Assembly (NCBI RefSeq): GCF_001039275.2
Contig: NZ_CP030117.1
Coordinates: 3,968,001 to 4,032,000, forward strand
DNA length: 64,000 nucleotides
Source of the DNA: Brevibacillus brevis
GTDB taxonomy: Bacteria > Bacillota > Bacilli > Brevibacillales > Brevibacillaceae
Direction: 5' to 3'
This document shows positions 1 to 8,499 of the stretch, piece by piece. Each line of letters opens with the position of its first letter. The stretch's first letter is position 1. The notes below the pieces were generated by a model, which did not search any database, was not told the origin of the DNA, and worked only from the letters and a program-made list of their open reading frames with translations. Position numbers and translations under genes: made by a program.

Positions 1-460
1 GAACAGCTACAACAGGGAAGGCCTTCTCCTCAAAAAAGACGGCTTCTGCTTGACGTTTGCCTTCTTGATAGGTCGTCTCGTCTCTTGTTTTCCGGTTGAT
101 TTCATACGTGAATGGATCAAATGCTTCTTCCTGTAGTGGTTCCTCTGCATAATCGTAGACGGACAAGGTAGAGGTCAAAACGTACTTACCCACTTTCCCC
201 CGAAAAACCTTACACGCATCCATTGCATTTTGAGAGGAATAACAGATGTTATCGTATACTACGTCCCACTGCTCTTCTCCCGCAACTGCCAGTGAATGGA
301 CGTCATCACGATCAAGCGTCATTCTTTTGACAGAGGCAGGCAACTCCACTTGGGTAAGCCCCCTTGTTGCCACCGTTACGTCTGCCCCAGCTTCAACAAG
401 AAGCTGGACCAATCGCTTTCCAAAAAATCGCGTTCCTCCGAGTACAAGTACCTTTTTCAT
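1..460 (-). CDS. NAD-dependent epimerase/dehydratase family protein (3' part cut by window edge)
   Basis: The reading frame starts at ATG 460 and stays open to the window edge, giving about 153 N-terminal residues. It opens with a Rossmann nucleotide-binding stretch (KKVLVLGGTRFFGKRL), a GGTxFxG variant of the short-chain dehydrogenase glycine motif, and later has an LTSTLSVYDY segment typical of extended SDR epimerases. A GGAAAGGG-like ribosome site lies about 8 bases upstream. The substrate cannot be told from this part. It lies 28 bases downstream of the gamma-glutamyltransferase gene on the same strand, with no hairpin seen between them, so co-transcription is possible. Confidence 0.8.
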   Translation of the reverse strand, partial: MKKVLVLGGTRFFGKRLVQLLVEAGADVTVATRGLTQVELPASVKRMTLDRDDVHSLAVAGEEQWDVVYDNICYSSQNAMDACKVFRGKVGKYVLTSTLSVYDYAEEPLQEEAFDPFTYEINRKTRDETTYQEGKRQAEAVFFEEKAFPVVAV

Positions 461-488
461 TTTTTGCTACACCCTTTCCTTGATTAGC

Positions 489-2522
489 CTACTTTTTGCG
501 ATTCAACTCGATGGACCGCTCTCCTTCCTTCCACATGACTGTATAGCCCAGCTTCTCACCAACTTTTTTGACAGGCAGGTAAGGAATTCCCTTCACCATA
601 ACCATATCAGACTGGAAGGACGTTACTTTTTGTCCCAACCCTAACAGCAACTTGTTGGCGTGAACATACGCGACTCCATCTATCATCACTTTTTGCTCTG
701 CTGTATATGGGTAGACATTGCCGTTGACTAATAAGTCAAAGGGGCCTTCTTTTTCTTTTGGCGACTGGATTGGCTGAGCAGCCGTATACGCGATGGCATC
801 GACACCGAGAACAGTACCCTCGCGTGTGTTATCCGCTCCGCCGTACATTTTTCCCGTTTCATAATCGTACACAATCGCTTGGACGTTACCAATGTTCGTC
901 GGTTCCTCGGCAAAGACGTGACCTTTTGCCATCAATTGCAGGATGACATCTTGGTCAATGCCCGCCTCCCACGTCACATTTGGGTAGCTGCTAGAAAAAA
1001 TACGTGGTGCACGGATGGCATCCTCAATTTCCATTCCATGATCGATCACATTGAGAATCGTCTGCGATACGGAGGCGATAATCGTGGAGCCACCAGGTGA
1101 GCCAATTGCTAAAAAAGGCTTCCCGTCTTTTAGCACCATAGTTGGCGTCATGCTCGAACGCGGGCGCTTGCCGGGCTCGACCTGATTGACACCGCCAGGA
1201 ATCGCGTCAAAATCTGTAAGCTCATTATTGAGCATGAAGCCGTAACCCGGAACCATCACACCGCTTCCAAAAATATCTTCAATGGTCGTCGTATACGCGA
1301 CGATATTCCCCCATTTGTCCATCACAGAGAAGTGCGTAGTCTGCTTGACCGGAGATTGATCTCTCAGTTTTATGGACACCTCTGGCTTTTTGCCAGGATC
1401 GTGCTTCCAAGGGTCTCCTGCCACTACATTGGCATTCGCTGTCTCTTCACGAATGAGCTGACGCCGTTCCTTGATGTATTCGTCTGCAATCAGCCCCTTT
1501 TTCGGTACCGGATAAACGTCCTCGTCCGCCATATACGCCGCCCGATCTGCGTAAGCGAGGTGGTTTGCTTCAATCAGATGATGCAAATAGGCTACCGACC
1601 CGATTCCGTCCTTTTTGTTATCGTAGCCTTCCATCAGCTTCAAAATCTGAATCAGCGTCAAGCCGCCAGAGCTGGGTGGTGCCATCGAAATCACTTCATA
1701 TCCGCGATACATGCCACGGACTGGTTCACGCTCTTTTACTTGATACGCCTGCAAATCATCGAGTGTCATGGAGCCACCCGTCCTTTGTACCTCCTCGACG
1801 AGGGCCTTGCCAATTTCCCCTTCATACAAGGCATCCGAGCCTTTGTCGCGGATGATCTTCAACGTTTTCGCCAATTGGGGCTGAATCAGCATCTCACCTT
1901 CTTTGAGTGGAACGCCGTTTGGCGCAAACACCTGTGCGGCCGTCCCGTGCTTCTTCAGCTTTTCCATGGAATTGGCAATAAATTGAGCAGACACCCAGTT
2001 GACGCGTACTCCTTTTTCCGCCAGTTCAATCGACGGTTCTATCACTTTTCCCAGGTCCCATGTCCCATACGATTCCAACGCCTGTTCTACACCTAGCAAT
2101 GTCCCTGGGATACCTACGGCCTGACCGCTCGTATGTCTCTCCTCAAATGGGATCGGCGTACCATCTGCCCGCAAAAACATATCGGGAGTCACTTTGGCAG
2201 GCGCCACTTCCCGGCTATCTATCACGGTCACTTTGTTCTGATCCTTCATGTAAATCATCATGAAGCCACCGCCGCCGATACCGGACATATACGGTTCTGC
2301 CACATTCAGAGCAAATTGGATCCCAGCGGCAGCGTCAATCGCATTGCCACCCTTTGCCAAGATATCTCTGCCGACCTGCGCCGCTGCTGGATGAGAGACC
2401 GCGACAATTCCTTTTGTAGCTCCTTGCACACCTGCTGGCACACCTGGGACTTTTCCCACCGCAAGATGAGGAAACGAGAGCACGGAAACAATCGAGAGGG
2501 CAACCACCATCCCTTTTTTCAT
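489..2522 (-). CDS. ggt: Gamma-glutamyltransferase with C-terminal stalk-like domain
   Basis: Secreted N-terminal-nucleophile hydrolase that cleaves or transfers gamma-glutamyl groups from glutathione or poly-gamma-glutamate. The start at ATG 2522 is chosen because AGGAGG sits 6 bases upstream; an in-frame ATG further upstream has no such site. Residues 1-23 form a signal peptide. The nucleophile is the first Thr of QTTHFSV (about T395), where the precursor should self-cleave. The substrate-binding Arg region (DSREVAP, about 102-108), GSGVMVPG and GSPGGSTI are present. After the catalytic part, residues about 595-677 (FDLLVNGNVYPY...) resemble the copper amine oxidase N-terminal/stalk domain common in Paenibacillaceae exoproteins. 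That domain is not part of a standard GGT and may anchor the enzyme to the wall. Confidence 0.93.
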   Translation of the reverse strand: MKKGMVVALSIVSVLSFPHLAVGKVPGVPAGVQGATKGIVAVSHPAAAQVGRDILAKGGNAIDAAAGIQFALNVAEPYMSGIGGGGFMMIYMKDQNKVTVIDSREVAPAKVTPDMFLRADGTPIPFEERHTSGQAVGIPGTLLGVEQALESYGTWDLGKVIEPSIELAEKGVRVNWVSAQFIANSMEKLKKHGTAAQVFAPNGVPLKEGEMLIQPQLAKTLKIIRDKGSDALYEGEIGKALVEEVQRTGGSMTLDDLQAYQVKEREPVRGMYRGYEVISMAPPSSGGLTLIQILKLMEGYDNKKDGIGSVAYLHHLIEANHLAYADRAAYMADEDVYPVPKKGLIADEYIKERRQLIREETANANVVAGDPWKHDPGKKPEVSIKLRDQSPVKQTTHFSVMDKWGNIVAYTTTIEDIFGSGVMVPGYGFMLNNELTDFDAIPGGVNQVEPGKRPRSSMTPTMVLKDGKPFLAIGSPGGSTIIASVSQTILNVIDHGMEIEDAIRAPRIFSSSYPNVTWEAGIDQDVILQLMAKGHVFAEEPTNIGNVQAIVYDYETGKMYGGADNTREGTVLGVDAIAYTAAQPIQSPKEKEGPFDLLVNGNVYPYTAEQKVMIDGVAYVHANKLLLGLGQKVTSFQSDMVMVKGIPYLPVKKVGEKLGYTVMWKEGERSIELNRKK

Positions 2523-2560
2523 GCGATCCCTCCTATTCCATTTCATTAACTTCTTCTATT

Positions 2561-2590
2561 ATTATAATTTTCAGCATTTTTTAAGGTCAA
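2561..2590 (-). promoter_or_regulatory. Sigma-A-type promoter of ggt
   Basis: On the minus strand a -35 TTGACC (2585-2590) and a -10 TATAAT (2561-2566) are separated by 18 bases, leading into the ggt ribosome site. This is a good vegetative promoter match. Confidence 0.65.
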
Positions 2591-2601
2591 CCCACATTCA
2601 C

Positions 2602-2617
2602 AGTTGCCTAGGCAAAC
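2602..2617. promoter_or_regulatory. Palindrome next to the ggt promoter (possible operator)
   Basis: TTGCCTAGGCAA (2604-2615) is a perfect 12-base inverted repeat with further partly symmetric flanks. It sits about 14 bases upstream of the -35 of ggt, where a repressor or activator dimer could bind. No regulator can be named. Confidence 0.35.
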
Positions 2618-2634
2618 TTTTCTCTACAGAAAAA

Positions 2635-2679
2635 AACACTCTTCTGCAGCAAGACTTGTCGTCTTCACAGAAGAGTGTT
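2635..2679 (-). terminator. Rho-independent terminator of the phosphodiester glycosidase gene
   Basis: A 12-base stem (AACACTCTTCTG / CAGAAGAGTGTT) followed on the minus strand by a run of T, located just after the stop at 2691. Confidence 0.85.
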
Positions 2680-2690
2680 GCGATTTTTGC

Positions 2691-3761
2691 TTATGGCATG
2701 ACGACCAGATTGCTCACCACGCGTCGTTCTTTGCCGCCAGAAGGCTTGTTCAACAGCTTGCCATTGTAATAAAACGCACTGGAGCCGCCGCCGTCGAGGT
2801 TATACGCATCCACGACATGCCACTCTTGCAGCTTTCTTTGCGCTTCCTCCAGCGTAACACCATTACTCCAGCCATCTCGTCTTCCATCAATGACAATCAG
2901 CAGTAAATCGCCGTTGTCGAAATGGCCGATCAGCGTTCGCGGTTGACGCGCATTCGCCCAATCACGAGGAATAGGCAATCGCTTTCCGTCTTGCAAGAGA
3001 CGCGGCAAAAAGCTCGCACCCTGCAATATCCCTTGTTGCGTAATTTGCGCCTGCGTCTTGATGTTTGTTCCGACCAGATGACCTTTGTTGTTAAAACCGA
3101 CAAAGCTCAGCTTCGCATTATTGGAAAAGGTACGAATCTTGCCGTCAACAACCGTAATGCCTAACGGAGTCAGATTGCCCTGCTTGTCCGACATAAAGCC
3201 GCCTGCATTGATCGCAAGAATGGCTCCTGTACGCTTACCAGCTTGACTCGTCGTTTCTCCCTTACTTTTCACAGAGTTGTTGGCCAGCACCATTTTCAAC
3301 GCTTTCGGATCATTGAGGCGAACTTTGGCCATATAACCGCGGTATCCGCCTTCTTGCAGGGAATAGACTTTCACTGTCGAGTTTTTCCCGAAGTGTTGAC
3401 CGATCGGCTTGCCAAGCATGTTGGACAAAATCGTGTCCAATACATCCGCAGATTTTTGTGTCTGGGATTTGCTCGCTTCAAGTGCGCTGCTGATCTTCTT
3501 GTTTTGTTGCTCGTATTCTTTCTGTTCCTTTTTCGAGCGATCCCGGATGTCTTCGATGACGAATTCTACATTTCGAAGCTGCACCTTGGTGTCGTTGAGC
3601 CGTTCCCCCAGCTCATCTGCCTGGCTCTTCGCTACGGCAGAAGGGAGCTTCAGGCCTTCTGTCTGGAGCTTGTCCACTGGATTGTCCAGCGCAAAAGCGA
3701 CCAAAAAACCGAGAGCAGGCGCCAACAGAAAGAGAAAGAAACGGTTTATCTTACCAAGCAC
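2691..3761 (-). CDS. Phosphodiester glycosidase (NAGPA-domain) family protein with coiled coil
   Basis: Membrane-anchored or secreted protein with an N-terminal hydrophobic segment (residues about 5-25), a charged coiled-coil stretch (about 45-110) and a C-terminal NAGPA/DUF2233 domain. The signature parts of that domain are visible: AILAINAGGF, PLGITVVDGK, TLIGHFDNGDLLLIVIDG and AYNLDGGGSSAFYYNG. Relatives remove GlcNAc from phosphodiester linkages; the bacterial substrate is generally unknown. The GTG at 3761 is preferred because GGAGG lies 9 bases before it; the in-frame ATG at 3770 directly abuts that GGAGG. It overlaps the end of the upstream membrane coiled-coil gene by about 11 bases, so the two are probably translated as a pair. 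Confidence 0.85.
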   Translation of the reverse strand: MLGKINRFFLFLLAPALGFLVAFALDNPVDKLQTEGLKLPSAVAKSQADELGERLNDTKVQLRNVEFVIEDIRDRSKKEQKEYEQQNKKISSALEASKSQTQKSADVLDTILSNMLGKPIGQHFGKNSTVKVYSLQEGGYRGYMAKVRLNDPKALKMVLANNSVKSKGETTSQAGKRTGAILAINAGGFMSDKQGNLTPLGITVVDGKIRTFSNNAKLSFVGFNNKGHLVGTNIKTQAQITQQGILQGASFLPRLLQDGKRLPIPRDWANARQPRTLIGHFDNGDLLLIVIDGRRDGWSNGVTLEEAQRKLQEWHVVDAYNLDGGGSSAFYYNGKLLNKPSGGKERRVVSNLVVMP

Positions 3762-4257
3762 GGGCAGCATCCTCCAATTTTTTCAGAGATGCTTTCAAAT
3801 CAACCAGCTGTTTGTTGAGCTGGTCAACCCGATCCTGCAGAGCTTCTTTGGTCTTGTTAGTGCCACCAATGGTTTCACCAGTCAATGCCAAATCTTCTTC
3901 CAGATTTCCCAGACCCTTCTGGACATTTTGCATTTCTTCCTGCACCAGAGTCAATTGATCTCCCAATGCCTTCATCTGCTTTTGATTATCTTCTTGCATT
4001 TGATCAATTCGTTGGTTCACAAATTGCTGCTGCTTGTCCAACGTATAAACAGCAAAGGCATATCCAGCATAGGCAAGTCCCACCCAGACCAGAACGGCCA
4101 AAACGATTGGTAGTAAAGGGCGCTTACCTTCTGTCTGGGAGGGAATCAATGCCTGAAAAAGGCTGCCTCTTCTGCGTCTTCCTTTCTGCTTCCCGTTTGC
4201 CGGGAGTGGCAGTGTGGGTGACGAAGTCGATGACGTTCCCATGAATTTGTCGTCCAT
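3751..4257 (-). CDS. Membrane-anchored coiled-coil protein, function unknown
   Basis: Protein of 168 residues. A basic cytoplasmic N-terminus (residues 1-45, with KGRRRRG) precedes one transmembrane helix (about 48-70, PIVLAVLVWVGLAYAGYAF) and a long Gln/Glu/Lys-rich coiled coil (about 75-165) predicted outside the cell. The start at ATG 4257 is set by AGGAGG a few bases upstream; the frame runs open further up to 4488 without a ribosome site and across a promoter. I do not recognise the family. Its 3' end overlaps the phosphodiester glycosidase gene, which also carries a coiled coil, so the two products may form a complex. Confidence 0.75.
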   Translation of the reverse strand: MDDKFMGTSSTSSPTLPLPANGKQKGRRRRGSLFQALIPSQTEGKRPLLPIVLAVLVWVGLAYAGYAFAVYTLDKQQQFVNQRIDQMQEDNQKQMKALGDQLTLVQEEMQNVQKGLGNLEEDLALTGETIGGTNKTKEALQDRVDQLNKQLVDLKASLKKLEDAARAW

Positions 4258-4296
4258 CGGCTCCCTCCTCCTTTCTGTGGCATAGAGTGAGGTTTC

Positions 4297-4305
4297 ATTA
4301 TAACA
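4297..4305 (-). promoter_or_regulatory. Extended -10 promoter for the coiled-coil/glycosidase pair
   Basis: On the minus strand TGT-TATAAT forms an extended -10 element, 40 bases before the start at 4257. No convincing -35 was found, which is typical for extended -10 promoters. Confidence 0.5.
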
Positions 4306-4366
4306 TAGAAAGTTTTTGAAGCAGCATTTTGCTGAATAATGGAAAAATACGTCGAGAAAAGAAAAT

Positions 4367-4388
4367 ACCGCCAATATTTTTTGGCGGT
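4367..4388 (-). terminator. Terminator of the RDD-family gene
   Basis: ACCGCCAA / TTGGCGGT hairpin with a T-rich 3' flank (ATTTTC) on the minus strand, nine bases after the stop at 4397. Confidence 0.75.
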
Positions 4389-4396
4389 ACTTCGCT

Positions 4397-5221
4397 TTAT
4401 TTTCGGAGTTGAAATTCGTGTTGCAGCTGATTGTGCAGTCTTTGCAAAAACAGGATCGGGTCTTCCTTGGTATTCTGTTCGTCGACAAGCTCTAATTTTT
4501 TGCGCATGATGCTGGCAATTTGATTCCCGAGTTCATATTTTTTCGCGTGAGATAAAGAAGTTAGTCTGCTGATAAAGGAGGAAAGCAGTTGCCAGTCCTC
4601 TCGGGTAATCGCCTGTTTTTGGCGCTCGTCAAGTACGAGTAGCGCATGATTCAAATCAAAGCCGTTTGGCTGTTTGTCTTTCTTTTTCTGAAAAAGAGCC
4701 GATCGCTGTCCTGACTCCACCACGACAATTGTGCCCGCTACCATATCGCCAATTCGCTTATCACGGGGGTGGAAAAAGCATACGAGCGCCCCGAGAAAAT
4801 AACCTGTTGGCATTGCGTCAATGATGCGAAACAGATTCCGGATCGTCGAGGAAACAAACGTCGCAGGCTGTCCGTTATCACGGATGACCCGTATTCCCAC
4901 CAGCCTTTTGCCAACAGTCTGACCGCCCCAGAATGCTTCCTGTAACCAATAGTAGCCAAAATTCACTACGAAGATTACCAGGAGGACGATGGCCAACGTG
5001 TAGTTGCCAGAATCCAGGAAAAAATCATCTTCATTTCCAAATAAAACTATACCAAACAAAATAAATACAGTAAGATTAACCAGGAGCAAAATTCCTGTAT
5101 CAATCAGCATCGCAGTGGCACGGCTGCCTAGACCTGCCGTCTGAAATCGCAGCATCACATGCTCGGGCGTCACGACAGACGCTTCTCGATTAGCCCCACT
5201 GACGTATGTCGGTTCATTCAT
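4397..5221 (-). CDS. RDD family membrane protein with C-terminal helical extension
   Basis: Protein of 274 residues. An RDD domain covers about residues 20-170, with hydrophobic segments near 40-60, 75-95 and 140-155 and the characteristic GQTVGKRLVGIRV and FHPRDKRIGDMVAGT motifs. The C-terminal 100 residues are soluble, charged and alpha-helical. RDD proteins are small membrane proteins whose roles are mostly unknown; some are transporters or ion antiporters. The start at 5221 is preferred for its purine-rich site (GAGGGGGGAAG) and RDD-typical N-terminus. It is divergent from the SpoIIM-family gene, a pairing often seen next to MoxR/DUF58 operons. Confidence 0.88.
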   Translation of the reverse strand: MNEPTYVSGANREASVVTPEHVMLRFQTAGLGSRATAMLIDTGILLLVNLTVFILFGIVLFGNEDDFFLDSGNYTLAIVLLVIFVVNFGYYWLQEAFWGGQTVGKRLVGIRVIRDNGQPATFVSSTIRNLFRIIDAMPTGYFLGALVCFFHPRDKRIGDMVAGTIVVVESGQRSALFQKKKDKQPNGFDLNHALLVLDERQKQAITREDWQLLSSFISRLTSLSHAKKYELGNQIASIMRKKLELVDEQNTKEDPILFLQRLHNQLQHEFQLRK

Positions 5222-5298
5222 GATGTTTTTCTTCCCCCCTCGAAACTTTGAGGTTTTTTCGAGTTTTAAACACGCGCTATTGTAAGGAGGCATTATAC

Positions 5299-6279
5299 AT
5301 GGATATTACCTCGTTTTGGCACAAGCATAAAGCCTCTTGGGCCGAACTGGAACAATTAGTGGAGCGTTTTACCCGACAACCTCGGCACATCAGTGCTACC
5401 GATATTGATCGCCTGACTCAGCTGTACAAGAAAACGTCTGCTCATTTGGCCTATGTACGCTCCTACCATCCTGCAGACGAGATCACACTCTACTTAAATC
5501 AACTCGTCTTACGTGCACATAATTTGGCTTACAAGCAGCGAACAGGCAGTTGGCAGCAGCTCAAGCATTTCTTTGGTAGCTACCTGATGGGTCTCGTACA
5601 TAAACGAATGAGCTTCATTGGTGTGGCAGCGCTTCTCTTCATCATCGGTAGCATTTCTGGCTTTGCCGCTGTTATGGTCGATCCACTTAATCTGTATTAT
5701 GTCTTGCCACAAGGGATGGCTGAGCAGATCGATCCATCCAGGCTGGGAGAAGGGCACGACTCACTCGACAATCCGGTCATCTCCACAATGATTATGACCA
5801 ACAACATCAAAGTTGCGATGCTGGCCTTTGTCAGTGGAATAACATTCGGAATCGTTCCTATCTACCTTCTCTTGTTCAATGGCCTTCTAGTTGGAGCTTT
5901 AGCAGCCGTCTACTATCAGGCAGATAGCAGCTATGCGTTTTGGGCCTACATTTTGCCACACGGCGTGATCGAGCTGACAGCCATCTTTATTGCTGGCGGA
6001 GCAGGTCTTCATATGGGGTACCGCCTGCTTGTGCCCGGACGCTACGCACGAAAACATCAATTTTTGGAGGCGGCAAAAGAGTCTGCACATCTCCTATTGG
6101 CTACGATCCCACTCTTGTTCATCGCGGGAATCATCGAGGGCTATATTACTCCTTCGAGTCTCTCTCTCGAGGCCAAGTACATCGTAGCTGTCGGCACGTT
6201 ACTTTTGCTGATTGCCTGGTACCTTCTCGGATACAGACCCGATTCTCACAAAGCTTCTCTTGATTTGATGTCCAAATAA
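5299..6279 (+). CDS. Stage II sporulation protein M (SpoIIM/DUF95) family membrane protein
   Basis: Integral membrane protein of 326 residues. The start at ATG 5299 has AAGGAGG eight bases upstream. A soluble helical N-terminus (about 1-95, LTQLYKKTSAHLAYVRSYHP) is followed by four or five hydrophobic segments in the SpoIIM/DUF95 pattern, with NNIKVAMLAFVSGITFGI, YILPHGVIELTAIFIAGGAG and a conserved LLVPGRYARK. True SpoIIM acts in the engulfment complex SpoIID-M-P; this longer form accompanies MoxR/DUF58 clusters and is probably not the engulfment protein. Its last 34 bases overlap the end of the convergent DUF58 gene. Confidence 0.88.
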   Translation: MDITSFWHKHKASWAELEQLVERFTRQPRHISATDIDRLTQLYKKTSAHLAYVRSYHPADEITLYLNQLVLRAHNLAYKQRTGSWQQLKHFFGSYLMGLVHKRMSFIGVAALLFIIGSISGFAAVMVDPLNLYYVLPQGMAEQIDPSRLGEGHDSLDNPVISTMIMTNNIKVAMLAFVSGITFGIVPIYLLLFNGLLVGALAAVYYQADSSYAFWAYILPHGVIELTAIFIAGGAGLHMGYRLLVPGRYARKHQFLEAAKESAHLLLATIPLLFIAGIIEGYITPSSLSLEAKYIVAVGTLLLLIAWYLLGYRPDSHKASLDLMSK

Positions 6280-7616
6280 GTATTGATAACCGTCAGCGTC
6301 AATTGATCGGCCGGAACGTCCAGTACCTGGATACCCGCGCCGATCATTTTTTGTTGAAACGCCCTGCGATCGAGCTGGAACCTTTGAGCTACCGCCTTCG
6401 TAAACGCCAAGCTACTGTTACTCGTGTCTATATGACTCCATTCATGCAGAAGCGGATCTGCCAAAGACAGCAGCAAGAGCAAATGTGAACGGCGCATCCG
6501 CCACAAATAATTGCTCAACTGATCTTCGACGAGGTAGTTTTCCATATCTGAAAAAAGAACCACCAAGCTCCTTCTCTTCTGCTGGCGATTCAAAAATTCA
6601 AGCGCCTTCGCCGGATCAGCCTCTACAAAATCACTCGTCAGGTTGTAGGTTGCCTCCAAAAGGGTGTGCAAGTGGCGCAGCCCTCTGCCTGGAGGTATGT
6701 ACGTCTTGATCTCATGCGAATAGGCCAGTAGCGCTACCTGATCTCCTTGGCGCAATGCCACTGCCGCCAACGTGAGCGCAGACTCCAGCGATCGATCCAG
6801 TCTCGTCTGGTTATCCAGCTCGACGCCCATCAGCCTGCCACAATCGATCAGAATGGTAATCACCTTGCCATGCTCTGGTCGATATTGGTTCGTCATCAGA
6901 CGTCGGGAGCGTGCTGAAGCTGACCAGTTAATCATCCGAGGATCATCGTCAGGCACGTAATCGCGGATTGCATGGAATTCCGTACCCGCTTTCGCCCTGC
7001 GCATGATTTTTTTCCCGTCGACGATCAGGCTCTCCTGCAACGAAGCCAAATAGCCACGAACGGCTGAAAGGTCAGGGTATACCTTGATCGTTTGTTCACA
7101 CGCAAAGCGGCTTTGGCGATACCACAAGCCGAGCTTGCCATGCCACCGCATGTAAAGCCAGCGGAACAAGTACTCTCCGCGTTCTTTTCCTCTTGTTTCA
7201 AAACGTATGTTGGTTAAGGGTTGCTCCATCACACCCGTGACCGGACCTGCTTCTTCAAATGACAGCGGAAGATCATCCACGATGGAGTATGCAACGGTTT
7301 GCCCGCTTCTGTTCGCAAGCTCAAGCTCAATCGAAAACGATTGTCCGATATCTGTCTGCTCAGGCAAGATTCGTCGGATCGACAAGTCTTTCCGTTTGGG
7401 GATGGTAACCCAATCCAAGATACTAGCAATCACGAGTAAACCGTTGTACAAAAAGAATGTCGAATAGCCAATCTCCAGTAGAAATCCGACGATCGCGATG
7501 GGTGTGCCTAGCAAAACTGCCACAAGCAGTCGCTTGGATGGCAAGACAAAACGGTCTGCCAAAAAATCAGCGAGGAACTGGAATAGCCGCCAGCGTCTCT
7601 TCGATGATGTGGTCAC
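6246..7616 (-). CDS. DUF58 domain-containing membrane protein (vWA-like)
   Basis: Protein of 456 residues. Two transmembrane helices occur near the N-terminus (about 30-70), a beta-rich region follows, and the DUF58 core is marked by GTEFHAIRDYVPDDDPRMINW (about 216-236) and a von Willebrand A-like fold beginning ITILIDCGRLMG. DUF58 proteins are the usual partners of MoxR AAA+ ATPases and are thought to help fold or activate client complexes. The GTG start at 7616 is supported by GGAGG nine bases upstream; it overlaps the MoxR gene by 50 bases. It is the last gene of the five-gene operon. Confidence 0.9.
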   Translation of the reverse strand: MTTSSKRRWRLFQFLADFLADRFVLPSKRLLVAVLLGTPIAIVGFLLEIGYSTFFLYNGLLVIASILDWVTIPKRKDLSIRRILPEQTDIGQSFSIELELANRSGQTVAYSIVDDLPLSFEEAGPVTGVMEQPLTNIRFETRGKERGEYLFRWLYMRWHGKLGLWYRQSRFACEQTIKVYPDLSAVRGYLASLQESLIVDGKKIMRRAKAGTEFHAIRDYVPDDDPRMINWSASARSRRLMTNQYRPEHGKVITILIDCGRLMGVELDNQTRLDRSLESALTLAAVALRQGDQVALLAYSHEIKTYIPPGRGLRHLHTLLEATYNLTSDFVEADPAKALEFLNRQQKRRSLVVLFSDMENYLVEDQLSNYLWRMRRSHLLLLLSLADPLLHEWSHIDTSNSSLAFTKAVAQRFQLDRRAFQQKMIGAGIQVLDVPADQLTLTVINTYLDIKSREAL

Positions 7617-8499
7617 TGGTACCCCCCTCCAATTCTACCTGCGGTGACAGTATGAGTCGGTGCCGCAATGCAGGGCGGGCCACCATCTTCACGTCATCAG
7701 GCGTCACAAACTTGCGATTGTCCAAAAGTGCCCAGGCTTTGCTCGCCATCAACACAGCGATTCCAGCACGAGAGCTGGCACCTAAGAGCAAGCGTTTCGT
7801 TTCGCGTGTATTGCGAATCAGTGTCGTAATGTACTCCAAAATCGAATCATCCACAACCACTTCTTCTAATTGGCGTCGTTTCTCCAAAATATCCTCCCAT
7901 GTAAAGAGCGGCTCTTGATTACGCTCGTGGCTACGCTTGTAGGGAATATGTTTGGCGAGGATTTGTTTTTCATTTTCATGCGAAGGATACGACATTGTTA
8001 GCTTGAACAAAAAGCGATCGAGCTGAGCCTCCGGCAACACGTACGTTCCTTCGTACTCCACCGGGTTTTGCGTGGCGACGACGAAAAACGGATCTGGCAA
8101 AGGATAGGTGACACCATGAATCGTCACTTGCCCTTCCTCCATGGCTTCTAAAAGAGCCGCTTGGGTTTTCGGCGGAGTCCGGTTGATCTCGTCCGCCAGC
8201 AATAAGTTAGCGAAAACAGGACCTTTGATTGTCTCAAACTGGTTCTGCTGCATATTGAACACCACATGACCAATAATGTCCGATGGCATCATGTCAGGCG
8301 TAAACTGGACGCGCTTGCTCACGCCCCCCATCAATTCCGATAAGGTCCTTACCATTTTCGTCTTTCCGATACCAGGTACACCTTCTAGCAAAACGTGTCC
8401 ACCGGCAACCAAAGCTGTTAACAGTAACCGAACATTTTGCCGCTGACCAACCAGCTCTTTTTCCATTTGTTGCAACAATTGCTCCACGGTCGTTGTCAC
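7567..8499 (-). CDS. MoxR family AAA+ ATPase
   Basis: ATPase of 310 residues with Walker A (GVPGIGKTKM, about 39-48), Walker B (LLADEINR, about 100-107), sensor 1 (VVATQNPVEYEGTY) and a C-terminal lid domain with a sensor-2 region (GASSRAGIAVL). MoxR ATPases act as chaperones that assemble or activate protein complexes and depend on vWA-domain partners such as the adjacent DUF58 product. The GTG start overlaps the TGA of the DUF4350 gene in a GTGA arrangement, so translation is probably coupled. Confidence 0.95.
   Translation of the reverse strand: MTTTVEQLLQQMEKELVGQRQNVRLLLTALVAGGHVLLEGVPGIGKTKMVRTLSELMGGVSKRVQFTPDMMPSDIIGHVVFNMQQNQFETIKGPVFANLLLADEINRTPPKTQAALLEAMEEGQVTIHGVTYPLPDPFFVVATQNPVEYEGTYVLPEAQLDRFLFKLTMSYPSHENEKQILAKHIPYKRSHERNQEPLFTWEDILEKRRQLEEVVVDDSILEYITTLIRNTRETKRLLLGASSRAGIAVLMASKAWALLDNRKFVTPDDVKMVARPALRHRLILSPQVELEGGTSDHIIEETLAAIPVPR

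Noticed and set aside
1332-2096. A long plus-strand open frame (254 codons) within the ggt region
   Set aside because: It lies wholly antisense to the well-supported ggt gene, has no ribosome site and its translation resembles no protein family.
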